Source: an uncultured Paracoccaceae bacterium (GTDB lineage Bacteria > Pseudomonadota > Alphaproteobacteria > Rhodobacterales > Rhodobacteraceae). Taken from it: a DNA stretch of 64,000 nucleotides. The notes under the pieces were generated by a model. That model had not been told where the DNA came from and did not search any database. It saw only the letters and a program-made list of their open reading frames with translations. The stretch spans positions 62,001-126,000 of the forward strand of contig CAJJBH010000022.1 of assembly GCA_905182355.1 (NCBI GenBank). The letters are read 5' to 3'. A program made the translations under genes and the position numbers. This document shows positions 47,638-57,109 of the stretch, in pieces (the first letter of the stretch is position 1; every line of letters begins with the position of its first letter).

Positions 47638-49574
47638 GCCTCAGCATCTTCCAAACGGATCAGCGCGGCACCGGCTTCAACCTGATCCCCCTCACTGACC
47701 AACACTTCGGCAATGATCCCATCACGGGCTGCGAGCAGCGAATGTTCCATCTTCATCGCCTCCAACACTGCTAAACGATCGCCAGCTTTGACCGCCTCGC
47801 CAGCCTTGGCAGTCACCGCTTTCACCAATCCCGGCATGGGGGCTACAATCAAATTCCCATCCCCCGTCGCACTTGCATCACGTTGCAATGGATCGATGAC
47901 ATCAAATACAATGCCGTAGTCGTCGAACACGGTTACGCAGCTATCAGACACAGCGACCTGAGGTGCCAATGTTCCGTCTAACTGCAAACGTCCGCCAATG
48001 CGCTTGGCTTCCACAACGCCATCGCCGACAAACCAACGCTGTGCATCTGCATCAAGAACCTCAACCTGCAACGTGATCTCTTCCCCCTCACAGACCAGTG
48101 CCACAGATTGGCGCAAGGGTGCCCACAAGCTAAACCCTGCATCCACTTTCGGCGCATCCAGTCCCAACACGGCCATGGCAGCGCGTGCCCAATGGGCTGG
48201 CACAACGGCAGCAACCGCAGTCAATTCATCAATATCACGTGCAATCAGACCTGTATCCACATCCCCAGCTGCAAAGCCTTTGTGTGAGGCGAGTGCCCCA
48301 AGAAATCCAAGGTTGGTCACGGTTCCTGCCACCAAAGTGCCCTGCAATGCCGCCGACAACTTCGCCAGCGCGACATCCCGCGTCGGCCCATGAACAATAA
48401 TCTTGGCAATCATCGGATCATAAAACGGACTGATGGTATCCCCGCTGCGCACGCCACTGTCAGCACGCGCACCATCAGGAAAATGTAGATGGGTCAAAGT
48501 CCCTGTCGCAGGCAGGAACCCTTTGGGCACATCCTCGGCATACAAACGCGCCTCAAACGAATGGCCTGTGATTGTCAGCTGGTCTTGGGACTTCGGCAAT
48601 GCCTCCCCAGAGGCCACCCGCAACTGCCATTCAACAAGATCGACACCTGTTATGGCTTCAGTCACTGGATGCTCGACCTGCAGCCTTGTGTTCATCTCCA
48701 TGAAAAAGAACCCATCAGCCTTTAAACCGTCAGAACCATCCACGATAAACTCAACCGTGCCCGCCCCCTTATAGCCAATCGCTTCGGCAGCAAGAACAGC
48801 GGCTTGGCCCATCGCCGCGCGCATCTCAAGGGTCATGTCGGGCGCAGGCGCTTCTTCAATCACCTTCTGGTGACGACGCTGCAAAGAACAATCACGCTCA
48901 AACAAATGAACCGCCTTTGCCCCATCCCCAAACACCTGAACTTCAATATGGCGCGGCTTGTTTACAAACTTCTCGACCAACACATCGGAGTTGCCAAATG
49001 CAGTTGCTGCCTCGGACCGCGCAGACGCCAACGCCTCGGCAAATCCGCCAGCACCCTCGACCAAGCGCATCCCCTTACCGCCGCCACCAGCAACGGCCTT
49101 GATCAACACCGGATAGCCGATCTTGCCCGCCTCACTCGCCAACAACGCATCATCCTGATCCTTACCGTGGTATCCAGGAACAACAGGCACGCCCGCTTCA
49201 ATCATCAACGCCTTCGCCGCATCCTTCAAACCCATCGCACGGATTGCATCAGCAGAGGGGCCGATAAAGACCAAACCTGCCGCCTCGACTTGATCCACAA
49301 ACGTTGGATTTTCGGACAAAAATCCATAACCGGGGTGGATCGCCTGTGCGCCTGTATCCAATGCGGCTTGAATAATAACATCGCCGCGCAAATAACTATC
49401 GCTCGGGGCATTGCCACCAATGTGCACCGCAACATCTGCCATTTGCACATGCTTAGCGCTTGCATCCACGTCAGAATGGACCGCAACACAAGACACGCCC
49501 ATCGATTGGGCGGTTTCAATCACACGGCACGCAATTTCGCCGCGATTGGCAATCAATATTCGATCAAACATCAT
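47634..49574 (-). CDS. liuD: Methylcrotonyl-CoA carboxylase biotin-containing alpha subunit
   Basis: This subunit carboxylates its own biotin and hands CO2 to the beta subunit. The 646-residue protein has a biotin carboxylase domain (FDRILIANRGEIACRVI, the ATP-grasp loop AVAGGGGKGMRLV, EMNTRLQVEHPVTEAITG) and a C-terminal biotinyl domain with the acceptor Lys608 in EAMKMEHS. Sequence alone cannot separate propionyl- from methylcrotonyl-specific forms; neighbouring isovaleryl-CoA dehydrogenase and HMG-CoA lyase favour methylcrotonyl-CoA. It overlaps both neighbours by four bases. Confidence 0.93.
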   Translation of the reverse strand: MMFDRILIANRGEIACRVIETAQSMGVSCVAVHSDVDASAKHVQMADVAVHIGGNAPSDSYLRGDVIIQAALDTGAQAIHPGYGFLSENPTFVDQVEAAGLVFIGPSADAIRAMGLKDAAKALMIEAGVPVVPGYHGKDQDDALLASEAGKIGYPVLIKAVAGGGGKGMRLVEGAGGFAEALASARSEAATAFGNSDVLVEKFVNKPRHIEVQVFGDGAKAVHLFERDCSLQRRHQKVIEEAPAPDMTLEMRAAMGQAAVLAAEAIGYKGAGTVEFIVDGSDGLKADGFFFMEMNTRLQVEHPVTEAITGVDLVEWQLRVASGEALPKSQDQLTITGHSFEARLYAEDVPKGFLPATGTLTHLHFPDGARADSGVRSGDTISPFYDPMIAKIIVHGPTRDVALAKLSAALQGTLVAGTVTNLGFLGALASHKGFAAGDVDTGLIARDIDELTAVAAVVPAHWARAAMAVLGLDAPKVDAGFSLWAPLRQSVALVCEGEEITLQVEVLDADAQRWFVGDGVVEAKRIGGRLQLDGTLAPQVAVSDSCVTVFDDYGIVFDVIDPLQRDASATGDGNLIVAPMPGLVKAVTAKAGEAVKAGDRLAVLEAMKMEHSLLAARDGIIAEVLVSEGDQVEAGAALIRLEDAEA

Positions 49575-50008
49575 GCCTCCTGAATCCCGCGCACTGGGAA
49601 CGCTTCGATAATTTTCTCGGCCTGCACGATATATCCTTCGACATCCGCGCGGGTCACAGTTGTGGCCAAACCATAAATATCTTCGTCATCATCCGCATTC
49701 GGGGTCAATTCCACCTCAAGCGTGAACACGTCCGGCCCGTCACCACGGGCAATGCGCACATCCACTTGTGGCTCAAGGCTGACCAGATAGGCTTGGCGCC
49801 CCTGCCCTGCCAACAGATCATTGATCTCGTCCATGAAATCGAAAAGGTCCGTGGTCATCAAACAAGGCGATTGAAACGCCACATCTCCCTCATCAGTTGG
49901 GCATTTCACCCCGATATTCAGCCAGTTGGCCTCGTAGAAATCCGATGACACATCGTCGGCGTAGCTTTTGACACTTAATACAAGTGGCCCCATTTGAAAG
50001 TCGCTCAT
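49571..50008 (-). CDS. Uncharacterised acidic protein in the leucine-catabolism cluster
   Basis: The 145-residue protein is acidic and has no signal peptide or membrane segment. The segment VLSVKSYADDVSSDFYEANW followed by LNI, and the overall length, loosely resemble WapI-type proteins, but I am not confident. I chose ATG 50008, which overlaps the preceding stop by one base (TGATG). It overlaps the carboxylase alpha subunit by four bases, so it is co-translated with it. Function unknown; carriage between both carboxylase subunits is the only clue. Confidence 0.7.
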   Translation of the reverse strand: MSDFQMGPLVLSVKSYADDVSSDFYEANWLNIGVKCPTDEGDVAFQSPCLMTTDLFDFMDEINDLLAGQGRQAYLVSLEPQVDVRIARGDGPDVFTLEVELTPNADDDEDIYGLATTVTRADVEGYIVQAEKIIEAFPVRGIQEA

Positions 50009-50214
50009 CACCCAAAATCCTCTACAATTTCAAAACGCTCAAACATCATATTAACGTTTGGCGAAAACCGACCCATACGGGTCAAATACGCTTCATAGCC
50101 CAGACGCCAATGGGCCAAATCGCGAAACTTATGCTGCGCGACAACACGTGCCTCATCCATTCGATCAAACGCAAGGCGCTCAACCGACAAAGTGCGGGTG
50201 ACAACCGCAGGCAC
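50008..50214 (-). CDS. Small uncharacterised protein between carboxylase subunit genes
   Basis: The 68-residue ORF starts at GTG 50214, 12 bases after the beta-subunit stop, and ends in a one-base overlap with the next start. It is rich in Arg and aromatic residues (FRDLAHWRLGYEAYLTRMG, MMFERFEIVEDFG), soluble and probably helical. No upstream ATG exists in frame. I recognise no family. Its tight packing with the 145-residue gene and both carboxylase genes supports it being real. Confidence 0.65.
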   Translation of the reverse strand: MPAVVTRTLSVERLAFDRMDEARVVAQHKFRDLAHWRLGYEAYLTRMGRFSPNVNMMFERFEIVEDFG

Positions 50215-50226
50215 ACCAGCCCACCA

Positions 50227-51849
50227 TCACATCCGGAACACGCCAAAGCGTGTCTCCTCGATCTCGGCGTTTAATGCCGCCGAAAGGCTTAACGCCAAAA
50301 CATCACGGCTCTTGCGAGGATCAATCACACCGTCATCCCACAAACGGGCGGAAGCATACAAAGGATGCGACTGCTCTTCAAACATATCGATCGTGGGCTG
50401 CTTGAACGCAGCTTCCTCCTCAGCAGACCATGCCTCGCCCTTACGCTCCATCCCATCCCGCTTTACCGTCGCCAACACGCCGGCAGCTTGGGCACCGCCC
50501 ATCACGCCAATGCGTGAATTCGGCCAGCTCCACATAAAGCGAGGGCTATAAGCCCGCCCCGACATCCCATAGTTCCCAGCCCCGAACGAGCCGCCAACAA
50601 CCATGGTAATTTTAGGGACCGCAGTTGTCGCCACAGCCGTCACCATCTTGGCCCCGTGGCGCGCAATGCCTTCGTTTTCGTACTTACGTCCCACCATAAA
50701 CCCAGTGATATTCTGCAAAAACACCAGCGGAATTTTACGCTGCGAACACAGTTCCACAAAATGCGCACCCTTCTGGGCCGCTTCCGAAAACAACACACCA
50801 TTGTTGGCTATAATCCCGATCGGGCAGCCCTTAAGGTGGGCAAACCCCGTCACCAACGTCTCGCCAAAGCGCGGTTTAAATTCGTCAAAGCGCGATCCAT
50901 CGACAACCCGCAGAATCACCTCGCGGATGTCATAAGGCTGGCGGGTGTCACTGGGGACAACGCCCAACAACTCCGCCGGATCATACAGCGGCTCATCATA
51001 AGACGCCGCCATCGACGCACGTATGATGGAATTCGCCCCTAAGCCGTCCCAATTCAACGACCCGACAGCGCGGCGCGCCAACGCCAACGCATGCGTATCA
51101 TCCTCAGCCAAATAATCCGCAACGCCGGACAGGCGCGTATGCACCTCACCACCGCCCAAATCCTCAGCCGACACAACCTCCCCCGTCGCAGCCTTCACAA
51201 GCGGCGGACCGGCCAGAAAAATCGTACCCTGCTCTTTCACAATGATCGTCACATCCGACATCGCAGGCACATAAGCGCCCCCAGCCGTGCACGATCCCAT
51301 CACAACAGCAATCTGCGGAATGCCTTTAGCACTCATTTGCGCCTGATTATAAAAAATCCGGCCAAAGTGATCGCGATCCGGAAACACCTCATCCTGATTG
51401 GGCAGATTCGCGCCCCCACTGTCGACCAAATAAATGCACGGCAAGCGGTTCTGCTCAGCTATCTCCTGCGCACGAAGATGCTTTTTCACCGTCATCGGGT
51501 AATACGTTCCACCCTTCACAGTCGCATCGTTGCAAATGACCATGACCTCATGACCCTGAACTTGCCCAATGCCCGCAATCACACCCGCACAAGGGGCCGC
51601 ACCATCATACAACCCATGGGCAGCAGTCGCACCCACTTCCAAAAACGGAGACCCCGCATCCAGTAAATTCGCCACCCGTTCCCGAGGGAGCATTTTTCCG
51701 CGAGATATATGACGATCCCGAGACCGCTCCCCCCCGCCAAACGCCGCGGCTTGCGCAGCTTGCGAGATTTGAGCCAAGGCGGTTTCATGGGCCGCGAGGT
51801 TGGATTTAAACGCCTCAGAGGAGGTTAGAATTTGCGAGTTCAGTTTCAT
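50227..51849 (-). CDS. liuB: Methylcrotonyl-CoA carboxylase beta subunit
   Basis: The carboxyltransferase subunit moves the carboxyl group from biotin to 3-methylcrotonyl-CoA. The 540-residue protein has [56 protein letters not shown] and the second crotonase half [20 protein letters not shown]. The match to methylcrotonyl-CoA-specific beta subunits (GGANLPNQ and [10 protein letters not shown]) is good. It overlaps the start-side zinc-ribbon gene by four bases. Confidence 0.95.
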   Translation of the reverse strand: MKLNSQILTSSEAFKSNLAAHETALAQISQAAQAAAFGGGERSRDRHISRGKMLPRERVANLLDAGSPFLEVGATAAHGLYDGAAPCAGVIAGIGQVQGHEVMVICNDATVKGGTYYPMTVKKHLRAQEIAEQNRLPCIYLVDSGGANLPNQDEVFPDRDHFGRIFYNQAQMSAKGIPQIAVVMGSCTAGGAYVPAMSDVTIIVKEQGTIFLAGPPLVKAATGEVVSAEDLGGGEVHTRLSGVADYLAEDDTHALALARRAVGSLNWDGLGANSIIRASMAASYDEPLYDPAELLGVVPSDTRQPYDIREVILRVVDGSRFDEFKPRFGETLVTGFAHLKGCPIGIIANNGVLFSEAAQKGAHFVELCSQRKIPLVFLQNITGFMVGRKYENEGIARHGAKMVTAVATTAVPKITMVVGGSFGAGNYGMSGRAYSPRFMWSWPNSRIGVMGGAQAAGVLATVKRDGMERKGEAWSAEEEAAFKQPTIDMFEEQSHPLYASARLWDDGVIDPRKSRDVLALSLSAALNAEIEETRFGVFRM

Positions 51850-52220
51850 AGGGAATGACCAACTTTATAAACACGTGCCGAAAGCGGGTAGATTACGAGA
51901 CCAACAACAAAACCATGCATCACTGGCCCAGCCCATGTTTCGAGAGTATCAGCCAACGGGCTTGGCTCCAATGTCTTAAGAAAAAGTGAAATTAGAGAGT
52001 TATTTATTGATAAATAAAGTAACAAAAAAATGAAAATAACAACCGCTTGTGCAAAACCGCGCCCCTCTTCGATCCACAGCTTGCCAGCGCATTTACCGCA
52101 TTTGGGAAGCTCGTTGGGCACAAAAAATGTAGCCCGCGTTTTTATCAACGGAGTATACGGTTGAAGTGTACCGCAGTTCGGGCACTTAAGCCCCGCCAAT
52201 CGGCTTGTTATCATCATCAT
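51846..52220 (-). CDS. Zinc-ribbon membrane protein of unknown function
   Basis: The 124-residue protein has an N-terminal [12 protein letters not shown] and a second CxxC in [11 protein letters not shown], forming a likely four-Cys zinc ribbon. Two membrane segments follow ([14 protein letters not shown] and the [13 protein letters not shown] region). The layout recalls DUF983-type proteins but the match is weak. Three consecutive Met codons make the exact start uncertain. The gene is AT-richer than its neighbours around 51,980-52,040. It overlaps genes on both sides by four bases. Function unknown. Confidence 0.75.
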   Translation of the reverse strand: MMMITSRLAGLKCPNCGTLQPYTPLIKTRATFFVPNELPKCGKCAGKLWIEEGRGFAQAVVIFIFLLLYLSINNSLISLFLKTLEPSPLADTLETWAGPVMHGFVVGLVIYPLSARVYKVGHSL

Positions 52221-53698
52221 TTTTCGCTCTCTCCAACAGCCATAGCCTTCAATTCCTTACGAATAACCTTACCCGTTACAGTCATCGGCAAAGCCTCCAA
52301 AAACCCAATTTCCCTTGGGTACGAATAACTTGCCAACCGATCCTTAACATAAGCCTGCAACCCAGCCGCATCCTCAACCGCCCCGTCCCGCAACACAACA
52401 TAGGCTTTCACAATCTCAGTGCGCAGCGCATCCGGCTTGCCCACAACCCCAACGGTCACGACATCAGGATGGGTCAACAAACAGTCCTCAATCTCCGCAG
52501 GACCAATGCGGTACCCAGCAGAGGTGATCACATCATCCTCCCGCCCGACAAAGCGCAAATACGCGCCCTCCCAGACACCGCGATCCCCCGTCAGCATCCA
52601 GTCGCCGATAAACTTCTCCGCAGTCGCTTCAGGACGGTTCCAATATTCCAACATCATCGAGGGCGACCCACGGCGCACCGCAATATCGCCTTCCTCAGCC
52701 GTCACCTGCCCCAGCCCATCAACGACCTGCACATCATGCCCCGCAACCGGCTTGCCAATACAGCCCGCACGCACAGGAAAATCCGCACCACAGGAGGACA
52801 CCGTCATATTACACTCGGTCTGGCCATAAAATTCATTGATCTGCACGCCCAATGCCTCACGCCCCCACGCCAACATTTCAGCCCCCAACGGCTCACCACC
52901 CGAAGCAACAGAGCGCAATCCAACCAGCGACGCCCCCTCGGCCCGCAACATGCGCAAAGCCGTGGGTGGAAAAAACACATTCCGAACTTCGCCACGCGCA
53001 ATTATATCCGCACAACCAGCCGCCTCAAACTTCTCCATCCGCGCCGCAACAACAGGAATACCCAACGCCAACCCCGGCATCAAAACGTCAAACAACCCGC
53101 CAATCCACGCCCAATCCGCAGGGGTCCACAGGCAATCACCCGCCTGCCCCAAATGATCATGGCTAAGTGAAACGCCCGCCAAATGACCGCCCAAAACGCG
53201 GTGGCCATGCAACGCACCCTTGGGACTGCCCGTCGTGCCGCTTGTATAAATCAAAACGCCCGCCGTCACGGCATCAACCGCCTGCATCGTAACCACAGCG
53301 CCGGCAAACCCCACGCGATCCACCATCCAAGGTTCAGCCAAATCGCCCAGCAATCCAGCCCCTTCAGGATCGGTCAAAACTATTTCAATCCCCGCATCAG
53401 AAACGCGAGAACGCAACGCATCATTTTTGAACAGCTTAAACAAAGGTACTGAAATCGCACCGATTTTCCAGATCGCCAAGTGAGCCGCAGCGCACCAAGG
53501 GCTTTGACTAAGCAACACCCCGACGCGGTCCCCAACGGCAACACGCGCTTTCAAGGCCCGCGCTAAACCGTCCGACATATCCGCCAATTCGCCGTAACTA
53601 ACGTCACGCCGCACATCCCCCGTCAAATCAATGACCGCAGTCTGTTCCGCCGGATGCGCCAAACATTGCGCGGCCATATTCTGCGCGGGATCAAGCAT
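52217..53698 (-). CDS. AMP-dependent acyl-CoA synthetase
   Basis: The 493-residue adenylate-forming enzyme has the AMP-binding P-loop VLIYTSGTTGSPKGALHGH, NEFYGQTECNM, YWNRPEATAEKF and the C-terminal catalytic Lys in PMTVTGKVIRKEL. The substrate could be acetoacetate produced by this pathway, isovalerate, or another short or medium acid; sequence alone cannot decide. It follows isovaleryl-CoA dehydrogenase by 4 bases and lies in the leucine/isovalerate set. Confidence 0.9.
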   Translation of the reverse strand: MLDPAQNMAAQCLAHPAEQTAVIDLTGDVRRDVSYGELADMSDGLARALKARVAVGDRVGVLLSQSPWCAAAHLAIWKIGAISVPLFKLFKNDALRSRVSDAGIEIVLTDPEGAGLLGDLAEPWMVDRVGFAGAVVTMQAVDAVTAGVLIYTSGTTGSPKGALHGHRVLGGHLAGVSLSHDHLGQAGDCLWTPADWAWIGGLFDVLMPGLALGIPVVAARMEKFEAAGCADIIARGEVRNVFFPPTALRMLRAEGASLVGLRSVASGGEPLGAEMLAWGREALGVQINEFYGQTECNMTVSSCGADFPVRAGCIGKPVAGHDVQVVDGLGQVTAEEGDIAVRRGSPSMMLEYWNRPEATAEKFIGDWMLTGDRGVWEGAYLRFVGREDDVITSAGYRIGPAEIEDCLLTHPDVVTVGVVGKPDALRTEIVKAYVVLRDGAVEDAAGLQAYVKDRLASYSYPREIGFLEALPMTVTGKVIRKELKAMAVGESEK

Positions 53699-53702
53699 GG
53701 GT

Positions 53703-54866
53703 TTAACCCATAGCCCCCATCATTTCGCGGCCAATGAGCATGCGGCGGATTTCCGAGGTCCCTGCACCGATCTCCATCAACTTGGCATCACGGAAAATAC
53801 GGCCGACAGGATTGTCCGACAAATATCCAGCCCCGCCCATGGCCTGAACTGCCTGATGCGCCTGCTTCATCGCTTCTTCAGATGCATATAGACAGCAGGC
53901 AGCCGCATCCTGACGGGTCACATCGCCACGATCACATGCCTTAGCGACTTCATAGACATACGCGCGGGCCGAATTCATAGCCGTGTACATATCCGCCATC
54001 TTGCCTTGCATCAGCTGGAACGACCCAATCGGCTGTCCGAACTGCTTACGCTCCGCCATGTAGGGCATGATTTCATCAAGACACGCGGCCATAATCCCAG
54101 TCCCAATACCTGCTAGAACCACACGTTCGTAATCCAAACCAGACATTAGAACCGCAACGCCGCGCCCTTCTTCGCCCAGCACGTTTTCAAAAGGCACTTC
54201 AACCTCGTCAAAGATCAGCTCGGCTGTGTTCGAACCACGCATCCCTAGCTTGTCAAAATGCGGCGAGGTGGAGAAACCAACCATCGATTTTTCAATGATA
54301 AACGCGGTCATGCCTTTGGACCCTGCATCGGGATCGGTCTTGGCATAAACCACCAACGTATCGGCGTCTGGACCATTGGTGATCCAGTATTTATTGCCGC
54401 TTAAACGGTAGTGATCGTTGCGTTTTTCGGCACGCAACTTCATTGAAACAACGTCAGACCCCGCGCCCGCTTCTGACATTGCAAGCGCACCAACGTGTTC
54501 GCCAGAAATCAATCCAGGTAGGTATTTTGCTTTTTGGTCATCCGTACCGTTCAACTTGATCTGATTTACGCACAGGTTCGAATGGGCACCGTAAGACAAC
54601 GAGACCGAGGCAGACGCCCGCGCAATTTCTTCAACCGCAACGGTGTGGGCCAGATAGGACATCCCTGATCCGCCAAACTCTTCACTGACAGTGATACCTA
54701 ACAGGCCCAGATCACCCATTTCCGTCCATAATTCCGGTGGAAAGGTGTTTGACTTATCGATGTCAGCCGCCATCGGCTTTACGCGTGTCTGCGCCCAACG
54801 GTGGACCATCTCACGCAGGGCATTCACATCCTCGCCCAAATCGAAACTCATTGTGGCATTGAACAT
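53703..54866 (-). CDS. liuA: Isovaleryl-CoA dehydrogenase
   Basis: This flavoprotein oxidises isovaleryl-CoA to 3-methylcrotonyl-CoA and passes electrons to ETF. The 387-residue protein has [38 protein letters not shown], and [17 protein letters not shown], the helix-G Glu context typical of isovaleryl-CoA dehydrogenases. It ends [15 protein letters not shown] chose ATG 54866, with a GGGGGA site upstream; the frame extends to 54917 across the palindrome at 54903-54916. It is the first gene of the cluster. Confidence 0.93.
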   Translation of the reverse strand: MFNATMSFDLGEDVNALREMVHRWAQTRVKPMAADIDKSNTFPPELWTEMGDLGLLGITVSEEFGGSGMSYLAHTVAVEEIARASASVSLSYGAHSNLCVNQIKLNGTDDQKAKYLPGLISGEHVGALAMSEAGAGSDVVSMKLRAEKRNDHYRLSGNKYWITNGPDADTLVVYAKTDPDAGSKGMTAFIIEKSMVGFSTSPHFDKLGMRGSNTAELIFDEVEVPFENVLGEEGRGVAVLMSGLDYERVVLAGIGTGIMAACLDEIMPYMAERKQFGQPIGSFQLMQGKMADMYTAMNSARAYVYEVAKACDRGDVTRQDAAACCLYASEEAMKQAHQAVQAMGGAGYLSDNPVGRIFRDAKLMEIGAGTSEIRRMLIGREMMGAMG

Positions 54867-54902
54867 GGAATAGTCCCCCAGATTGCTTTTGAAAAAGTTT
54901 AT

Positions 54903-54916
54903 TGAACACTTGTTCA
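54903..54916. promoter_or_regulatory. Candidate operator upstream of isovaleryl-CoA dehydrogenase
   Basis: The dyad TGAACA-CT-TGTTCA lies 37 to 50 bases upstream of the first gene of the leucine/isovalerate cluster. The arms are perfect inverted repeats of 6 bp with a 2-base spacer, in the size range of TetR-family operators. Regulators of branched-chain and fatty acid catabolism in proteobacteria include TetR and MerR proteins. No regulator gene is present in the window, so the assignment is an inference from position and symmetry. Confidence 0.5.
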
Positions 54917-55034
54917 TTACTTAAGCGCAATCAAAGCAATCGGTCAATAGCACAGATAGGCTACCCACCTGCCCAAAGCTGATGATCAGGATTCCAAATA
55001 TAGAATGTAGTGCGCCACAAGGTGCGCCCTTGGA

Positions 55035-56231
55035 TCAGATTTGGGCTTGATAAACCGCTGAAACCTCAGCACGGATAATACGTGTAATCAGCTTGCAGTC
55101 CTCGATCGAGAACGTAAGCGGCACCCGCATATCAACAATCCCCTGCAAAATGCGATCTGACTTGGGCATATTGACGGGGTTGGCATAATGCCAACTGTCA
55201 TAACGGCTTGTAAATGCAGCAGGTTCAGCCGCGCCAAACCATTTCAATTCAACGCCACGGCTTTTACAACGGGCGACAACCTCGACAACCGCTTCTTCAG
55301 ACCAATCCAAAAGTAGAAACTGGATCGAAGACCCGACAATCACTTCCTCTTCAGGCCGCTCGATAATTTTCAAACCCGCAACATCACGCAGCCCTGTCTC
55401 AAGCGCGTAATAACGGTCATTCCAGCGCTGACATTGCATCGCGAAATCAGCGATTTGCGGACGCAGAATGGCTGCGCGCAAGTTGTCCATACGGCCAGAG
55501 ATGTTTGGCGTTTCGTATTTTATGTCTTTGAAAACATCAGAATCAGGTGCGGCCAAATGCCGTTCAAACAGCATGTAGGACCCAGACAACATAATGGATT
55601 TCGCAGCCAAAATTGGATCATCCGTGACCAAAAACCCACCCTCGCCGGAATTCACGTGTTTATAGGTCTGACAAGAATAGCACCCAATAGTGCCCGCACG
55701 CCCCGACGGCACACCATTCCATGAGGCCCCCATTGTATGTGCGCAATCTTCAACAACCTTTACGTTTGCCGCGTCACACATCGTCATCAAACGATCCATG
55801 TCACAGATGTGGCCCCGCATATGGCTCAGCAACAAAACATCTGCTTGGTCCAATTTGCTTTCCAAGTCATCCAGATCAATGGTTAACGCTTCGGTCACAC
55901 CCACAAATATAGGCTGGGCACCTACTGCAGCGATCGCACCCGGAACAGGGGCAAGGGTAAACGCATTCGACAAAACCTTGTCACCATGCCCTACACCCAA
56001 CGCCCGCAAAGCTGTCGCCATCGCATACCCGCCTGAAGCTACAGCCAAGCAGTATTTCGATCCAACGTAGGCCGCGAACTCTTGCTCCAACAATGCCGTT
56101 TCCGACAATTCGCCAGCGTTGGTGTTGTAGCGGTGCAAGCGCCCGTGGCGCAAAACGGCCAACGCAGCCTCAATACCAGCTTCGGGAATGGATTCTTGTT
56201 GGGTAAAACTACCAGTAAAATTCTCTGTCAT
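55035..56231 (-). CDS. DegT/DnrJ/EryC1/StrS family aminotransferase
   Basis: The 398-residue PLP enzyme belongs to the sugar-aminotransferase family. Features are the N-terminal GRLHRYNTNAGELSETALLE, LSNAFTLAPVPGAIAAVGAQ, VVEDCAHTMGASWNG (PLP-binding Asp) and CQTYKHVNSGEGGFLV with the Schiff-base Lys. Such enzymes aminate keto-sugars for surface glycans or antibiotics, but no sugar-modifying neighbours are seen. It stands alone between phosphoglycolate phosphatase and the liu cluster, 74 bases after the former. The 168 bases downstream to isovaleryl-CoA dehydrogenase carry the palindrome above. Confidence 0.88.
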   Translation of the reverse strand: MTENFTGSFTQQESIPEAGIEAALAVLRHGRLHRYNTNAGELSETALLEQEFAAYVGSKYCLAVASGGYAMATALRALGVGHGDKVLSNAFTLAPVPGAIAAVGAQPIFVGVTEALTIDLDDLESKLDQADVLLLSHMRGHICDMDRLMTMCDAANVKVVEDCAHTMGASWNGVPSGRAGTIGCYSCQTYKHVNSGEGGFLVTDDPILAAKSIMLSGSYMLFERHLAAPDSDVFKDIKYETPNISGRMDNLRAAILRPQIADFAMQCQRWNDRYYALETGLRDVAGLKIIERPEEEVIVGSSIQFLLLDWSEEAVVEVVARCKSRGVELKWFGAAEPAAFTSRYDSWHYANPVNMPKSDRILQGIVDMRVPLTFSIEDCKLITRIIRAEVSAVYQAQI

Positions 56232-56305
56232 AAGTCAGTTGTGCGCAGACATACGCGACGCGTCAAGGCATCTAAGCTAGATTTAGGAACTACAAAATCG
56301 CCTGT

Positions 56306-56971
56306 TCAACCCAGTAAATTGGTCACGATTTCAGGCAGATCGACATACTTGTCTAACAACGCTTCAGGCTTCAGCGCTGCCATATCACCACCAGCGGGGC
56401 CAAAGGTCACCAAGACACATGGTACACCAGCGTTTCGGGCCGTATCACGATCCGTTTTGGTATCACCAATCAAGCATGTCAACGCAGGATCGCCACCCGC
56501 ACGACGGGCCGCTTCAAACAAATGCTCTGGATCGGGTTTGCGCACAGCCAACGTATCCGCCCCGATCATCGAGGCAAAGACATCCCGCACCCCCAAACGC
56601 CGCAACAACTCTTCCGCCAGTCCCGCAGGCTTGTTGGTTGCGATGCCAACACCGTAGCCAAGCGTCTTCAACGTCTCAACTGCATCCATCGCCCCGTCGT
56701 ACATGGTTGTGCGACTATCGATGTCCTTGGCATAGGCCTCTAGCAACACTGGATAATAGTGATCCAATATGTCTGCATCGTGGGCGCGATCCAAACGCTT
56801 CAACCCCAGCGACAACATGGCCCGCCCTCCACGTAACGCTGTTCCTGCATCCGTCGATGGGTTCAACATGTCGCCAACACCCATATCACGAAAACACACA
56901 TTGGCAGCCTCGATCAAATCACCACTGGTGTCAGCCAACGTGCCATCGAGATCGAAAATTACCGTCTTCAT
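56306..56971 (-). CDS. gph: Phosphoglycolate phosphatase (HAD family)
   Basis: The HAD hydrolase has the nucleophile motif VIFDLDGTLADT at residues 4-15, motif II in GIATNKP, and CLIGDTKTDRDTARNAG as motif IV. The cap domain size fits phosphoglycolate phosphatase, which salvages 2-phosphoglycolate from DNA repair or oxygenase activity. I chose ATG 56971, giving 221 residues; the frame extends to 57097 but without family sequence. It diverges from glmU across 138 bases, a common arrangement in Rhodobacteraceae. Confidence 0.88.
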   Translation of the reverse strand: MKTVIFDLDGTLADTSGDLIEAANVCFRDMGVGDMLNPSTDAGTALRGGRAMLSLGLKRLDRAHDADILDHYYPVLLEAYAKDIDSRTTMYDGAMDAVETLKTLGYGVGIATNKPAGLAEELLRRLGVRDVFASMIGADTLAVRKPDPEHLFEAARRAGGDPALTCLIGDTKTDRDTARNAGVPCVLVTFGPAGGDMAALKPEALLDKYVDLPEIVTNLLG

Positions 56972-57109
56972 ACCGCTCGCTCCAATTTTAGCGTCGGCGA
57001 TCAATCGCTTGCGGATGTTGCAACACGCAATCTCAATTGATGGCCTAATACCTTGTGCCTTTGGCGCAAATGGATAGAACGGGCGCGAACAGAACAAAAG
57101 AGATTTCGA

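Noticed and set aside
48804-49583. 259-codon plus-strand ORF opposite the carboxylase alpha subunit
   Set aside because: Antisense shadow of a full-length biotin carboxylase; no family resemblance and biased composition.
52205-53170. 321-codon plus-strand ORF opposite the acyl-CoA synthetase
   Set aside because: It mirrors the ligase coding strand; the His/Arg/Pro/Asn-rich product is typical of an antisense shadow, and the ligase motifs are complete.
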